DNA of 32,389 nt. It comes from Chloroflexales bacterium ZM16-3 (GTDB lineage Bacteria; Chloroflexota; Chloroflexia; Chloroflexales; Chloroflexaceae). The notes beneath the pieces are model-generated. The model saw only the letters and a list, made by a program, of their open reading frames with translations. It made no database searches and was not told the origin of the DNA. The stretch lies in the NCBI GenBank assembly GCA_004138175.2, contig RYFE02000054.1, forward strand, positions 1 to 32,389, in the 5' to 3' direction. Numbering within the stretch: the first letter of the stretch is position 1; every line of letters begins with the position of its first letter. Below are positions 16,038-26,397 of this stretch, in pieces. The position numbers were made by a program, and so were the translations under genes.

Positions 16038-17252
16038 CTAGTCGCTATCAGATCCGCCGTCATCGTCATCGGCTGGCTCGTCGCCCTCACGGTTCAGGCG
16101 AAGGCTCAGTCCCATGCGCTTCCGGGCGGGGTCAATGCGGATAATGCGTGCCTGGACAGTGTCGCCCTCAGCGACCACCTCTTTGGGGTGCTGGATGCGC
16201 TCATCGCCCATCTCCGAGATATGGATCAGACCTTCGATCCCATCCTCGATCCGAGCGAAGGCACCGAAGGAGGCCAGCTGTGTGATCGTACCCTCGACCA
16301 CCTGGCCGAGCTGATAGCGCTCTCCGGCGCGCGTCCACGGCTCGCTCTGGGTGCGCTTGATCGACAGTGCAATCCGCTTGCGATCATGGTCGATGCTGAT
16401 GATGGAGACCTGGACGGTATCGCCGGGTTTGAGCACCTCGGAGGGGTGCTTGACGCGGCTCCAGGATATCTCGGACAGGTGAACGAGGCCATCGGCACCG
16501 CCGATATCGACAAAGGCACCAAAGTCACACACCGAGCTAACGATGCCACTGCGCACATCGCCCTCGCTGAGATGGGAGAGCAGCTCGTCCTTCTTCGACT
16601 CGCGGGCCTCTTGGACGGCCTGGCGCTCGGAGAGGATCAGGCGATTGCGGTTACGGTTGATCTCAATGACCTTGAGCTGGAGATCAGTGTTCACCATTCT
16701 CGCCATGTCACTTTGCTTCTGGGTCTCGGGGCCGCGGCTGATCCCGTTCACCTGCGAGGCCGGCACAAAGCCGCGGACGCCGTCGAGGTTGACGAGAAGG
16801 CCGCCCTTGTTATAGTTCACCACACGGGCCGTGATCACATCGCTCTTCTCGAAGGCGGTCTGGAGAACGCGCCAACTCTTCTCTTGTCGAGCCTTATCGA
16901 CAGAAAGGATCGCCCGTCCCTCTTTATCTTCCGACTGGACGATAAACACCAGCAGTTCGCTGCCGATATGAAGGCCAGCGCGATCCTCGGCTGGCAGCGA
17001 CTGCATCTCCCGCGAGGGTACGACCCCCTCGGCCTTCGCCCCGATATCGACCAGGAGTTCGTCCCTGTCGATTCGCATGACCGTTCCGTCCACCGTATCG
17101 CCATACTTCAGATTGCGATAGTCGTGGGCAGGGTCGCTTAGGAACTGCTGCATCAGCGCCAGTTCCTCTTCCTCATCGATCATGCCATTGTCCCGCAGCT
17201 CTGGCAGGTGTTGTGTGTCTGGGCCAGTAGGTGTGCCCTTGCGTTCTTCCAT
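16038..17252 (-). CDS. rpsA: Ribosomal protein S1 (four S1 domains)
   Basis: This 404-residue RNA-binding protein has four S1/OB domains at about 50-119, 137-209, 231-300 and 317-386. Domains 3 and 4 carry the classic CDFGAFVDIGGADGLVHLSE and SFGAFARIEDGIEGLIHISE signatures. An acidic N-terminus comes first, and an Asp-rich tail (DDDDGGSDSD) ends the protein. S1 helps mRNA bind the 30S subunit. Four domains are typical outside Proteobacteria, which have six. AAGGA lies seven bases before the ATG, and a good promoter is at 17320-17348. Because several genes here appear leaderless, the degree to which this organism needs S1 for initiation is of interest. The gene lies upstream of clpC and downstream of an orphan response regulator, all on one strand. 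Confidence 0.93.
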   Translation of the reverse strand: MEERKGTPTGPDTQHLPELRDNGMIDEEEELALMQQFLSDPAHDYRNLKYGDTVDGTVMRIDRDELLVDIGAKAEGVVPSREMQSLPAEDRAGLHIGSELLVFIVQSEDKEGRAILSVDKARQEKSWRVLQTAFEKSDVITARVVNYNKGGLLVNLDGVRGFVPASQVNGISRGPETQKQSDMARMVNTDLQLKVIEINRNRNRLILSERQAVQEARESKKDELLSHLSEGDVRSGIVSSVCDFGAFVDIGGADGLVHLSEISWSRVKHPSEVLKPGDTVQVSIISIDHDRKRIALSIKRTQSEPWTRAGERYQLGQVVEGTITQLASFGAFARIEDGIEGLIHISEMGDERIQHPKEVVAEGDTVQARIIRIDPARKRMGLSLRLNREGDEPADDDDGGSDSD

Positions 17253-17319
17253 GCGCGTCCTTCATAAAGGAAGGCCAGGACCCATGTAGCGACCGGGGGA
17301 TGTGCGTACAGTGGGTATC

Positions 17320-17348
17320 ATTATACGCCGACAAGAATCAAAACGCAA
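17320..17348 (-). promoter_or_regulatory. Promoter of the S1 gene
   Basis: On the minus strand TTGCGT (17343-17348), a 17-base spacer and TATAAT (17320-17325) lie about 68 bases before the start at 17252. The start site near 17313 gives a leader of about 60 bases with an AAGGA site. Confidence 0.75.
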
Positions 17349-17525
17349 GGGATCGAGTGGCAAGCATAGCGCATACTAATGCACTAAAACCGACTTCTGA
17401 GGTGGATTTGGTGCGCTGAGGAGGGGCGGCTTCGATATATCCCAGGAATGATTTTTATCACACACCGATGTGCGTTTATGGCCTGATAATGGCAAAAAGT
17501 GGCAATAGGCACCCAGGGACAGGGG

Positions 17526-18203
17526 TTAATCTTCGCGGAGAATATAGCCAGCGCCGCGAACCGTCTGGATGAGTCGCGGATCACCGCTGGACTCAAGCTT
17601 CTGGCGCAAGTAGCGAACATAGACCTCGATAATGTTGCTCTCGCCGCCGAAGTCGTAGCCCCAGACCCGGTCGTAGATCACCTCACGGGTGAGCACCTGG
17701 TTGGGGTGGCGCATAAACAGGTCGAGCAGGTCGTACTCTTTTGCCGTCAGCTCGACCCGACGGTCGCCGACGCGCAGCTCGCGGGCGGCGGTGTCGAGGG
17801 TGATGTTCGCGAAGCGCAGCACGTCCATCTGCTGGGCAGACTGGCGGCGGCGCATCTGGACGCGGATGCGGGCGAGCAGCTCGGCGAAGGCGAAGGGCTT
17901 GACGAGGTAGTCATCGGCACCGGCCTCAAGGCCCGTCACCCGCTCGGGGATGCCGTCGCGGGCGGTGAGGATGATGATCGGGACATCGGAGGCGGCGCGC
18001 AGGCGGCGGGCGACCTCGATCCCATCGATCCCAGGGAGCATCAGGTCGAGGACAACCAGGTCGTGCGGGTTCTCGCGGGATGCGGCGAGACCCTGGGCAC
18101 CGTCATTCGCCACCGTGACCTGAAAGCCCTCAAGGATCAGACCCCGGCGCAGGTAGTTGGCGATCTCCTGCTCGTCTTCGATGATGAGGATGCGCTGCTG
18201 CAT
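17526..18203 (-). CDS. OmpR/PhoB-family response regulator (orphan)
   Basis: This 225-residue protein has a receiver domain (about 3-115) with acidic pocket Glu9/Asp10, phospho-acceptor Asp53 (VVLDLMLPG), Thr80 and Lys102 (VKPFAFAE). A winged-helix DNA-binding domain follows (about 130-222, with [25 protein letters not shown]). All phosphorylation residues are intact. No histidine kinase gene lies within the window, so its partner is elsewhere. It is divergent from the translin-nurA pair, with 147 bases between starts, and may regulate that pair. A TGC-TAGAAT box ends six bases before the ATG, implying a leaderless mRNA. Confidence 0.95.
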   Translation of the reverse strand: MQQRILIIEDEQEIANYLRRGLILEGFQVTVANDGAQGLAASRENPHDLVVLDLMLPGIDGIEVARRLRAASDVPIIILTARDGIPERVTGLEAGADDYLVKPFAFAELLARIRVQMRRRQSAQQMDVLRFANITLDTAARELRVGDRRVELTAKEYDLLDLFMRHPNQVLTREVIYDRVWGYDFGGESNIIEVYVRYLRQKLESSGDPRLIQTVRGAGYILRED

Positions 18204-18209
18204 AGGGGT

Positions 18210-18215
18210 ATTCTA
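18210..18215 (-). promoter_or_regulatory. Extended -10 box of the response regulator
   Basis: On the minus strand TGC-TAGAAT ends six bases before the ATG at 18203, placing the transcript start at the start codon. The -35 region is not recognisable. Confidence 0.6.
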
Positions 18216-18292
18216 GCACAAGCGGGAGGGCGTTTGGATCACGAAAGGCACGGAAGGGGCGGAAGATGCGAACGCGAAGGGCGCGAACGCCC

Positions 18293-18321
18293 TTGCTGAA
18301 CGCGCAGAAACATCGTATGCT
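18293..18321 (+). promoter_or_regulatory. Promoter of the translin-nurA pair
   Basis: TTGCTG (18293-18298), a 17-base spacer and TATGCT (18316-18321) lie 30 bases before the translin ATG. AGGAG at about 18339 gives a normal leader, unlike the leaderless genes nearby. Confidence 0.65.
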
Positions 18322-18350
18322 GCAAGCTCTGCAGTTGAAGGAGCGCAAAC

Positions 18351-18977
18351 ATGAACATCGAGAGCCTTGTGGCAGGCTGCGTGCGCCAGATTGAGTCGCG
18401 CCACGCCGCTCGCGAGCAGGCGATTGGGGTCTCGCGGGGGCTGATCCGCAGCTGCGCGAACAGCATCCGGGCGGCGCACCGGGCCGAGTTCGTTGAAGCC
18501 GAGCGGCTGCTGGGCGAGGCTGCGGCGATGGCCGAGCGGCTGCGCGCGGCCACATCTGAAAGCCCGGAGATCCGCCACGCCGGCTACACCCAGGACGCAT
18601 TGAAGGAGTTGGTCGAGGCGCATCTGGTGCTGGCCTTCCTCTCCGGCGGCGAGCCGCCCTCAGCCGAGGCGATCGGCGTGGAGCCGGCGGCCTACCTCAA
18701 CGGGCTGGCCGAGGCGGCCAGCGAGCTGCGCCGGGCCATCCTCGACGGCCTGCGCCGGGGCGAGACGGCCCGCGGCGAGGCGCTGCTGCGGATCATTGAT
18801 GATGTCTACAGCACGCTGGTGACGGTGGACTTCCCTGACGCGGTGACGGGCGGCCTGCGGCGGACGACCGACGCCCTGCGCGGGGTGCTGGAGCGCACCC
18901 GTGGCGATATGACGGCGGCTATCCGACAGGATCAGCTGGTGGCGGCGATGCGCGAGCTTGAGGGAAAGCTCGGGTGA
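18351..18977 (+). CDS. Translin-family nucleic-acid-binding protein
   Basis: This 208-residue, mostly alpha-helical protein shows the translin signatures. GYTQDALKELVEAHLVLAFL lies at about 79-98, YLNGLAEAASELRR at about 116-129, and FPDAVTGGLRRTTDALRG followed by LERTRGDM at about 161-187. Eukaryotic translin forms octameric rings that bind single-stranded RNA or DNA and, with TRAX, make the C3PO RNase. Archaeal and some bacterial homologues are known but little studied. A Glu/Asp-rich catalytic triad as in TRAX cannot be judged from this reading. It is first in a pair with a NurA-fold nuclease, separated by 48 bases holding a palindrome (18988-19015). AGGAG precedes the ATG. I am fairly sure of the family but not of the function. 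Confidence 0.85.
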   Translation: MNIESLVAGCVRQIESRHAAREQAIGVSRGLIRSCANSIRAAHRAEFVEAERLLGEAAAMAERLRAATSESPEIRHAGYTQDALKELVEAHLVLAFLSGGEPPSAEAIGVEPAAYLNGLAEAASELRRAILDGLRRGETARGEALLRIIDDVYSTLVTVDFPDAVTGGLRRTTDALRGVLERTRGDMTAAIRQDQLVAAMRELEGKLG

Positions 18978-18987
18978 TCGATCTCCC

Positions 18988-19015
18988 GTAAGGACGCAGC
19001 GTGCTGCGTCCCTAC
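18988..19015. repeat. Intra-operon palindrome, family 1, copy C
   Basis: A 28-base near-perfect palindrome has left arm GTAAGGACGCAGCG and right arm TGCTGCGTCCCTAC. It shares the core of 1686-1713 and 2737-2778. It fills most of the 48-base gap between the translin gene and the nurA-like gene. Confidence 0.82.
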
Positions 19016-19025
19016 ACTTACGCAT

Positions 19026-20132
19026 ATGCTGGAAGAGCAACACAACAACCTGGGCACGGCGGCGCTACCAGCGGCGGTGCTGGCGGCGATCACGGCCTGC
19101 GCCGACGCCTGCCGGGGCACGCTGCACCAGCTGGAGGATGAGCGCGAGCGGCTGCGCGCCGCGCTGGATCGGCGGATCAGGCCGGCCCCCGACGGGCGGG
19201 CGCGTCGGCTCTGCGCGGTGGATGGCTCCCACGCCACGGTGCCGGCCGCCGGGGCCACCTTCGCGGCCATCGCTGCGGCGGCGGTGGAGGAGGCCACGCT
19301 GACTGACCAGGATGTGCTGGTGCAGCTAATGCCGCCGGTGGAGGAGCTAGAGAGCATTCTGGGCGGGCTGCGCTGCGTGATGGAGCTGCGTCTGCTGGCC
19401 CGGCGGATCAGGGCCACCAGCAGCGGTCTGTTTGTGCTCGATGGCTCGTTCTACTCGGTGCTGATCGAGATCAACCGGCTGCTGGTGCGCTACGCCCAAG
19501 ATCATCGGGGTGGCGCTGCGCCGGCCTGGTGGGATAGCTTCGAGGAGCTGATCACAGGATTCTTCCGCGATGATGACTGGCGGCTGGTGCTAGAGTGTCG
19601 GCGCGTGGTGGCTCACCCGAAGTCGGCCACGGCGGCCGATGATGTGCTGGCCCTTGCGCCGCATCTGAGCGGCGTGATCACCGACCGCACCCTCTGGACG
19701 AGCGTGCTGAATGCGGGCGAGTACGCGCTGCCGGTGCCACTCATCCGCAGGGATCGCACCCATCTGCTCACCGGCTACCGCAACCCGGCGGCGGGCGACT
19801 TTAAGGCGCTGCGCACGGTGATCGAGCATGCCTACGGCCAGCTCTATGTGCTCTACTATCGTCCCGACACCCTCGGCCCGGCCTACCGGCTGGAGCTGCC
19901 GGCGGCTCTGATCGCCCGCGAGCCGCTGGGCGCGGTGCTGGCCACCTTTCGCGGCGCGCTTCAGATCAGCAGCGTGCAGGAGCCGCTCCCGCAGTTCCTG
20001 GCCGATGCGATCTGTCGCCAGCTTGGGCACGCCCTGGCCGCCACCGCTGAGGGTGCTCGCACCACCCTCCAGCGCGACTTCGATATGCCCACGGTGCAGC
20101 GCTACCTTGGCCCGTACCGCACGCCGCGCTAG
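19026..20132 (+). CDS. NurA-domain nuclease-like protein
   Basis: This 368-residue protein matches NurA 5'-3' nucleases in several places. The first acidic motif is AVDGSHATVP (Asp66), the second is FVLDGSFYSV (Asp139), a GEYALPVPL stretch lies at about 232, and YVLYYRPDTLGPAYRLELP lies near 280. NurA usually pairs with the HerA translocase in archaeal end resection, and bacterial NurA-domain proteins occur without it. No HerA gene is in this window. A Glu/Arg-rich helix (about 37-52) may form a short coiled coil. It follows a translin gene on the same transcript, which suggests a shared role in nucleic-acid processing. No ribosome site is clear before the ATG; the preceding palindrome could matter for its expression. 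It converges on nuoM with only 45 bases between the stops. Confidence 0.72.
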   Translation: MLEEQHNNLGTAALPAAVLAAITACADACRGTLHQLEDERERLRAALDRRIRPAPDGRARRLCAVDGSHATVPAAGATFAAIAAAAVEEATLTDQDVLVQLMPPVEELESILGGLRCVMELRLLARRIRATSSGLFVLDGSFYSVLIEINRLLVRYAQDHRGGAAPAWWDSFEELITGFFRDDDWRLVLECRRVVAHPKSATAADDVLALAPHLSGVITDRTLWTSVLNAGEYALPVPLIRRDRTHLLTGYRNPAAGDFKALRTVIEHAYGQLYVLYYRPDTLGPAYRLELPAALIAREPLGAVLATFRGALQISSVQEPLPQFLADAICRQLGHALAATAEGARTTLQRDFDMPTVQRYLGPYRTPR

Positions 20133-20177
20133 GACAAGATTGCGGGTAGTTAGCGTCATAGTCCGTCCAGGAACCCA

Positions 20178-21722
20178 TCAGCGCAGCACCTCCACCAGGG
20201 CGGCGGTGGCCGGGGCGAGGTGCTGCACCAAGCCATCGACCGCGCCCTGGAGCGGTGCAAACAGCAGGCTCGGGAAGAGACCGGCGGCCACCATGGCGAT
20301 GGCCAGCAGCGCGAGGGAGACCCCCTCGCGTCGGCTCAGGTCGCGCAGCCCCTCGTCGTCGCGGGCATCGCCCATAAAGCCGATGCGGAACATGCGCAGC
20401 ATATAGGAGGCCACCAGGATCACGCCGATCACCGCGCCGCCGGCGAAGGGCCAGCCGAGCGTGGGCGAGCTGAAGGTGCCCTGCATGATCGTGAACTCGC
20501 CGATGAAGGCGTTGAGGCCGGGCAGGCCCATACTGGCCAGGATCACCAGGAGCGTGAGCCCGCCGAAGACCGGCATTGTCTTCCAGAGGCCGCTGAATGC
20601 CGTGATCTCACGGGTGCCCCGGCGCTCGTAGAGCACCGCAACGATCAGCAGCAGGGCGGCAGTGTTCACGCCGTGGGCCAGCATCTGCACCACCGCGCCG
20701 CTGATGCCGATCGCGTTGAGCGCGAAGATGCCCAGGGCGATGGCGTTCATATGGCTCACCGAGGAGTAGGCCACCAGCCGCTGCATATCCGTCTGGGCGT
20801 AGGCCGTAGTCGCCGCATAGATGATCCCGATCACGGCGAGGATGGCCACGGCTGGCGCGGCCCACTGCGACGCCTGCGGGAACAGGGCCAGGTTGAAGCG
20901 GATCAGACCGTAGGTGCCGAACTTCGACATGACGGCGGCGAGCATGATCGCCACCGGGGTGGGCGCGGCGCTGTAGGCGGCGGGCACCCAGGTGTGGAAG
21001 GGCCAGAGCGCCAGCTTGATCGCGAAGGCGGCGAAGAAGGCCCCGAAGAGCAGCCGCTCGATGGCCGGGTCGATCACAAACGCACCCGATCGCACATCGG
21101 CGACGATGGTGCCGATGTCGAAGGTGGTCGCGCCCTGCTGCGCGTGAAGCATGTAGACGCCGATGATGCCGAGCAGCATCAGCACCGAGCCGCTGAAGGT
21201 GTAGAGGAACATCTTCAGCGCCGCGCGCGGGCCGTCTGCGCCGCCCCAGATGCCGATCAGGAAGACCACCGGGATCAGCGCGACCTCCCAGAACACATAG
21301 AAGAGCAGCATGTCCTGGGCCATGAAGGTGCCCAGCATAGCCGACTCGAAGGTCAGGAGCAGGGCGAGCATCCCGCGCTGTCGGCCCTCGGGCTGGCCCC
21401 AGGTGGCCCCGATGGCAAAGGGAGCCAGCAGGGTCGTCAGCACCACCAGCCAGATGCTCACCCCATCGATGCCAAGGTGGTAGCTGCTCCCCCACGCAGG
21501 AATCCAGGGCAGCGCGGGCTCAGCCATGCCCTGCGGGGATGCCGCCCCGCCCAGGTACATCGCCGCCGCCGCCAGCGCCGCCGCCAGCGCCGCGATCACG
21601 AAGCCGAGGGCCGTCCGGCGCTGCGTCTCGGCCTGCTCGGCGGGCACGAACATCAGGGCCAGGGCGCCCAGGGCCGGGAGCCACAGTGTGATCGAGAGGA
21701 TGGGGAATCCGAGCACATTCAT
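20178..21722 (-). CDS. nuoM: NADH-quinone oxidoreductase subunit M (isolated)
   Basis: This 514-residue integral membrane protein, with about 14 helices, is the proton-pumping antiporter-like subunit NuoM of respiratory complex I. The conserved Glu is present in FYVFWEVALIPVVFLIG. The key Lys residues lie in FAIKLALWPFHTWVP and MSKFGTYGLIRF. The protein has the normal length. Unusually, no other nuo gene flanks it: downstream is a convergent NurA gene, and upstream is a PLP lyase 144 bases away on the same strand. It may be a second NuoM copy, or complex I genes may be split in this genome. Hydrogenase-linked or Mrp-type antiporter homologues are possible alternatives but fit less well. Confidence 0.9.
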   Translation of the reverse strand: MNVLGFPILSITLWLPALGALALMFVPAEQAETQRRTALGFVIAALAAALAAAAMYLGGAASPQGMAEPALPWIPAWGSSYHLGIDGVSIWLVVLTTLLAPFAIGATWGQPEGRQRGMLALLLTFESAMLGTFMAQDMLLFYVFWEVALIPVVFLIGIWGGADGPRAALKMFLYTFSGSVLMLLGIIGVYMLHAQQGATTFDIGTIVADVRSGAFVIDPAIERLLFGAFFAAFAIKLALWPFHTWVPAAYSAAPTPVAIMLAAVMSKFGTYGLIRFNLALFPQASQWAAPAVAILAVIGIIYAATTAYAQTDMQRLVAYSSVSHMNAIALGIFALNAIGISGAVVQMLAHGVNTAALLLIVAVLYERRGTREITAFSGLWKTMPVFGGLTLLVILASMGLPGLNAFIGEFTIMQGTFSSPTLGWPFAGGAVIGVILVASYMLRMFRIGFMGDARDDEGLRDLSRREGVSLALLAIAMVAAGLFPSLLFAPLQGAVDGLVQHLAPATAALVEVLR

Positions 21723-21866
21723 AGGTACTGTCGCCTTATGCCAAGGGTACAGCGTGCTGGTGGATATTCGTGAGCAGGTTCACGATGTCAGTTATACGCC
21801 GAAAATGTGCGTTTGTCAATGTAACTAGCACCACCTTCTCGTGGCACATGTCACGCTGTACTGTGT

Positions 21867-23381
21867 CTACGCCTTATACAGCAGGTCCATGTAGCGTCGC
21901 AGCAGGTCACTCACCACGCCCTTGAGCGGCAGCGACGCCGCCAGGCCGTAGACCGGGGCCATGCCGCTGCGTGCGCGCGGGCTGGCCCGCACCTCCGCCA
22001 CCGCCGCGCCCAGGTCGCCGAGGAATCGCTCAGCCACGCCCGGCTGGGCGTGGCGAAGTGTGACCGCGAGGTGAATGGCTGGCGGGCGGTGCAGTCCGTT
22101 TAGGCTCCAGCCGCGTCGGCTCATCAGCTCAAGGATCTGGAAGATGTTCAGCTCAGGCGCGCTGAAGGCGATCACCCAGAGCGGGTCGCCCAGCACGCGC
22201 AGCCCGGGGATGGCCGCGACCCCGCGACGGATGGTTGCCGCCGCCTCCAAGATCTGGCGGGTGGCATCCAGATAGCCCCGCTCGCCGGTGGCGACCAGCG
22301 CCGCCCAGCAGGCTGCGCTCAGCCCGCCGGGGCGGCTACCGGCCAGCGTCGGCGAGAAGTACAGCCCGCCCGGCCAGTCCGGCGTGGTGTAATACTGGTA
22401 GTGGCGCAGCTCGCGGCCTCGGTAGAGGATGACCGAGGTGCCCTTTGCGGCATAGCCGTACTTGTGGGTGTCGACCGAGAGCGAGGTCACGCCCGGCAGC
22501 GCGAAGTCGAAGTCTGGCACCGGGTAGCCCAGCCGACGCGCCCAGGGCAGCACGAAGCCGCCCAGGCACGCGTCTACGTGCATGCCGACCCCGTGGCTGC
22601 GGGCCAGCCCGGCCAGTTCGCCAATTGGGTCGATCGTCCCGTGGGGGAAGCTCGGTGCCGAGCCGACCAGAGCGATGGTGCGGCGGGTGATCGCCCGGCC
22701 CATAGCCGCCACGTCGGCTCGGTAGTCTGGCCCCACCGGCACGCGCACCAGCTTCACCCCGAACAGCTGCGCCGCCTTGTCGAAGGCCGCGTGGGCGCTG
22801 GTCGGGACAACCAGCTCGGGCCGGCGGACGCCCCGCCGCGCCCTGGCCCGGTCGCGATATGCCTTCACCGCGAGCAGGATGCTCTCGGTGCCGCCCGAGG
22901 TCACTGTGCCGCAGACCTGCTCCTCTGGCTCACGGTCTAGCTGCCCGCCGCCGAGCATAGCTGCAGTCATTGCCACGATCTCGGCCTCGTAGCGGGTGAC
23001 GCTCGGCCAGATGTCGGCGTGGAGCGGGTTGCTCTGCGAGCCGAGCGCATAGGCATTGTTGAGCAGCGCGATATGCGCGGGGTCGCCGTGATAGACCGCC
23101 CCCGAGACGAAGCCGTTGCGCCAGTGGCTCTCCTCGCGGGCGGCCAGATCAGCCAGCTCGCCCAGGATGGCCGCGTGCTCGCGCCCCTCGCTGGGCAGCC
23201 GAGTCAGCGCAGGGCGTTCGGCGCGGTAGGGCTTCAGCGCAGGCTCCAGATCGGCCAGCATCTGATCATAGGTCCGCTCGATGCGTCGACGCAGCGGCGG
23301 CAGCCGCAGCGCCGCCCGCTCCAGCCCGGCGGTGGCCCGCGCCCCCGCCGCGCGGAGGGCGCTCAGGAATGGTGTCGGCAT
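21867..23381 (-). CDS. PLP-dependent lyase of the sphingosine-phosphate-lyase type
   Basis: This 504-residue fold-type I PLP enzyme fits the pyridoxal-dependent decarboxylase family, closest by motif to sphingosine-1-phosphate lyase. The phosphate-binding motif is TSGGTES (161-167), the ring-stacking residue His197, the cofactor-nitrogen ligand Asp270 (HVDACLGG) and the Schiff-base Lys307 ([13 protein letters not shown]). The sequence [14 protein letters not shown] (about 121-134) is also typical. S1P lyases cleave phosphorylated long-chain bases to an aldehyde and phosphoethanolamine, and bacterial homologues may act on other phosphorylated amino alcohols or amino acids. I chose the ATG at 23381. 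The longer frame (23408) would overlap the kinase gene and adds nine unlikely residues. It lies 19 bases after an FGGY kinase gene, so the two are co-transcribed. There is no membrane anchor, unlike the eukaryotic enzyme. Confidence 0.85.
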   Translation of the reverse strand: MPTPFLSALRAAGARATAGLERAALRLPPLRRRIERTYDQMLADLEPALKPYRAERPALTRLPSEGREHAAILGELADLAAREESHWRNGFVSGAVYHGDPAHIALLNNAYALGSQSNPLHADIWPSVTRYEAEIVAMTAAMLGGGQLDREPEEQVCGTVTSGGTESILLAVKAYRDRARARRGVRRPELVVPTSAHAAFDKAAQLFGVKLVRVPVGPDYRADVAAMGRAITRRTIALVGSAPSFPHGTIDPIGELAGLARSHGVGMHVDACLGGFVLPWARRLGYPVPDFDFALPGVTSLSVDTHKYGYAAKGTSVILYRGRELRHYQYYTTPDWPGGLYFSPTLAGSRPGGLSAACWAALVATGERGYLDATRQILEAAATIRRGVAAIPGLRVLGDPLWVIAFSAPELNIFQILELMSRRGWSLNGLHRPPAIHLAVTLRHAQPGVAERFLGDLGAAVAEVRASPRARSGMAPVYGLAASLPLKGVVSDLLRRYMDLLYKA

Positions 23382-23400
23382 TGCTCTCCCTGTATGCGGT

Positions 23401-24975
23401 CTACCCATTTAGCCTAGCGTACATGCCCCGCGTCGCCCGGTAGAGGCCCAGGTACTCGCGGAAGAGCCGGTCATACACTGGCCTTGTCCGCTGGTTGGGG
23501 GTGAAGGTGCTCGCGACCGGCACCCGCGAGCCCAGGCCGACGTAGGGCGCGTGGCCGAGGGCGGCAGCGGCGAGTAGCCCGGCGCCACGGGCATTGATCT
23601 GAACCGGGGCGGCGACCTGGCGGATGGGCCGGTCGAGCACGTCGGCGTAGATCTGGCACCACAGCTCGGATGTCGCGCCGCCGCCGGCGATATTGATCGC
23701 CTCCAGTCGGCGTCCAATGAATCGCTCGACGTGGCCGAGCAGCCAGCGCGAGTTATAGGCCACGCCCTCAAGCACCGCCCGCACAACCTGGGCTCGCGTG
23801 GTGTCCAGCGACAGGTTGAACAGCCCGCCGCGCAGGGTGTGGTCTTCGACCGGGGTGCGCTCGCCGTAGAGCCAGGGGGTGAAGATCAGGCCGCCGCTAC
23901 CGGCGGGAACCCCGGCGGCCAGGTCATCGAAGCGCCGGTAGGCATCTGCGGGGCCTGGGCCGAGGGCCAGGGCGTCGTCTGGGAAGATCAGGCCGTCGCG
24001 CAGGAAGCGCAGGCAGGCCCCGGCGCACTCCTGCTCGTTTATCAGCAGGTAGCGACCGGGCAGGGGCGAGGGCAGCGAGGCCATATTGTGCAGCAGGTCG
24101 GCCTTCTTAAACGGCACGTGGCAGGTCAGCCACGACGATGTGCCGATATACAGGTTGGCCGCGTAGTCGTCCACCGAGCCCGCGCCGATCGCCGCAGAGT
24201 GTAGATCAGGCGTGCCGACCACCACCGGCAGACCGGCAGGCACACCCAGTTCGGCCGCCGGCCCAGGCATCAGTGGGCCAAGCACACTATCGCCCGGCAG
24301 CAGCTCGGGCAGCTTCTCGCGGGCGACGCCGGCCATAGCCAGCAGTCCCTCGTCGTAGCGCACATGGCGCGCATCGCGGTTGTCAGTCACCCAGTGCAGG
24401 ATGATCGAGTCGAACGAGGCGGCCCGGCGTCCAGTCAGCACTAGGTTCAGATAATCTTTCGGCTCCAGGAAGGTCGCCGCCGCCCGGTAGATCTCAGGCC
24501 GCGCATGCTTAAGGTAGAGGATGTGCGCGATCGAGTCCTTGCCGGCGTGGGTCGGCGCTCCGCCGGTCAGCCGTAGCCAACGCAGCAGCTTGCCCGGCCC
24601 GTAGCCCTGGATGCGCAGCGGCCCGCCGGTCATCCGTCGGACATAGGGCTCCCCGCGCGAGTCCATCCAGATCAGGGCGTTCATCAGCGGCGCTCCGGCC
24701 GCATCGACCGCGACCGTGCCCGACCACTGGGCGGTGCAGGCCACGCCGACAATACGCTCAGGAGCGACGGGTGTCTCGGCCAGCAGGTGCCGCGCAGCGG
24801 CACAGATCGCGGCCCACCAGTCCGCCGGGCGCTGCTCGGCGCCACCGCCGGGGAGCAGCAGCAGATCCACCGTCTCGACCGCGCAGCCGATCACCTCGCC
24901 CGTTGTCGCAACCAGGGCGACCTTGGGGCCAGAGGTGCCGAGATCAATCGCCAGGATGTAGGGTGAGTCAGACAT
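23401..24975 (-). CDS. FGGY-family carbohydrate kinase (xylulokinase-like)
   Basis: This 524-residue protein has the two-domain FGGY/ASKHA fold. The phosphate-1 loop is [15 protein letters not shown] (7-21), the catalytic-Asp region is [13 protein letters not shown], and the ATP-binding C-terminal domain contains [23 protein letters not shown], which is characteristic. Family members phosphorylate xylulose, gluconate, glycerol, ribulose and related polyols, and the substrate is not deducible. Xylulokinase is the closest by length and motifs. It is followed by the PLP lyase gene 19 bases away. Kinase plus lyase could phosphorylate and then cleave one compound, but this is inference. GAGGGTGA precedes the ATG. 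Tgt lies upstream, ending 60 bases before it. Confidence 0.88.
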   Translation of the reverse strand: MSDSPYILAIDLGTSGPKVALVATTGEVIGCAVETVDLLLLPGGGAEQRPADWWAAICAAARHLLAETPVAPERIVGVACTAQWSGTVAVDAAGAPLMNALIWMDSRGEPYVRRMTGGPLRIQGYGPGKLLRWLRLTGGAPTHAGKDSIAHILYLKHARPEIYRAAATFLEPKDYLNLVLTGRRAASFDSIILHWVTDNRDARHVRYDEGLLAMAGVAREKLPELLPGDSVLGPLMPGPAAELGVPAGLPVVVGTPDLHSAAIGAGSVDDYAANLYIGTSSWLTCHVPFKKADLLHNMASLPSPLPGRYLLINEQECAGACLRFLRDGLIFPDDALALGPGPADAYRRFDDLAAGVPAGSGGLIFTPWLYGERTPVEDHTLRGGLFNLSLDTTRAQVVRAVLEGVAYNSRWLLGHVERFIGRRLEAINIAGGGATSELWCQIYADVLDRPIRQVAAPVQINARGAGLLAAAALGHAPYVGLGSRVPVASTFTPNQRTRPVYDRLFREYLGLYRATRGMYARLNG

Positions 24976-25035
24976 GGGTCACCCTCTCTTGTTTTGGCAC
25001 GTGTGATAGCGGCTCTAAGGCGCTTTAAACCTGCA

Positions 25036-26397
<1,362 letters not shown>

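Noticed and set aside
15812-16090. Possible small minus-strand gene between S1 and clpC
   Set aside because: The frame overlaps the S1 end and the clpC leader. One stretch looks vaguely protein-like, but there is no ribosome site or motif to support it.
15963-17141. 392-codon open frame on the plus strand antisense to the S1 gene
   Set aside because: Shadow of the S1 domains. No ribosome site and no recognisable fold.
17253-17525. tRNA or small RNA gene in the gap between the response regulator and S1
   Set aside because: No cloverleaf or clear stem-loop with a T-run was found. The region is explained by the S1 promoter and leader.
18351-20132. Archaeal-type HerA-NurA end-resection operon
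   Set aside because: No HerA ATPase gene or Mre11/Rad50 genes flank the NurA-like gene in this window.
20220-21773. 517-codon open frame on the plus strand antisense to nuoM
   Set aside because: It is highly charged with His/Gln/Arg runs and has no domain, and it lies opposite a complete NuoM.
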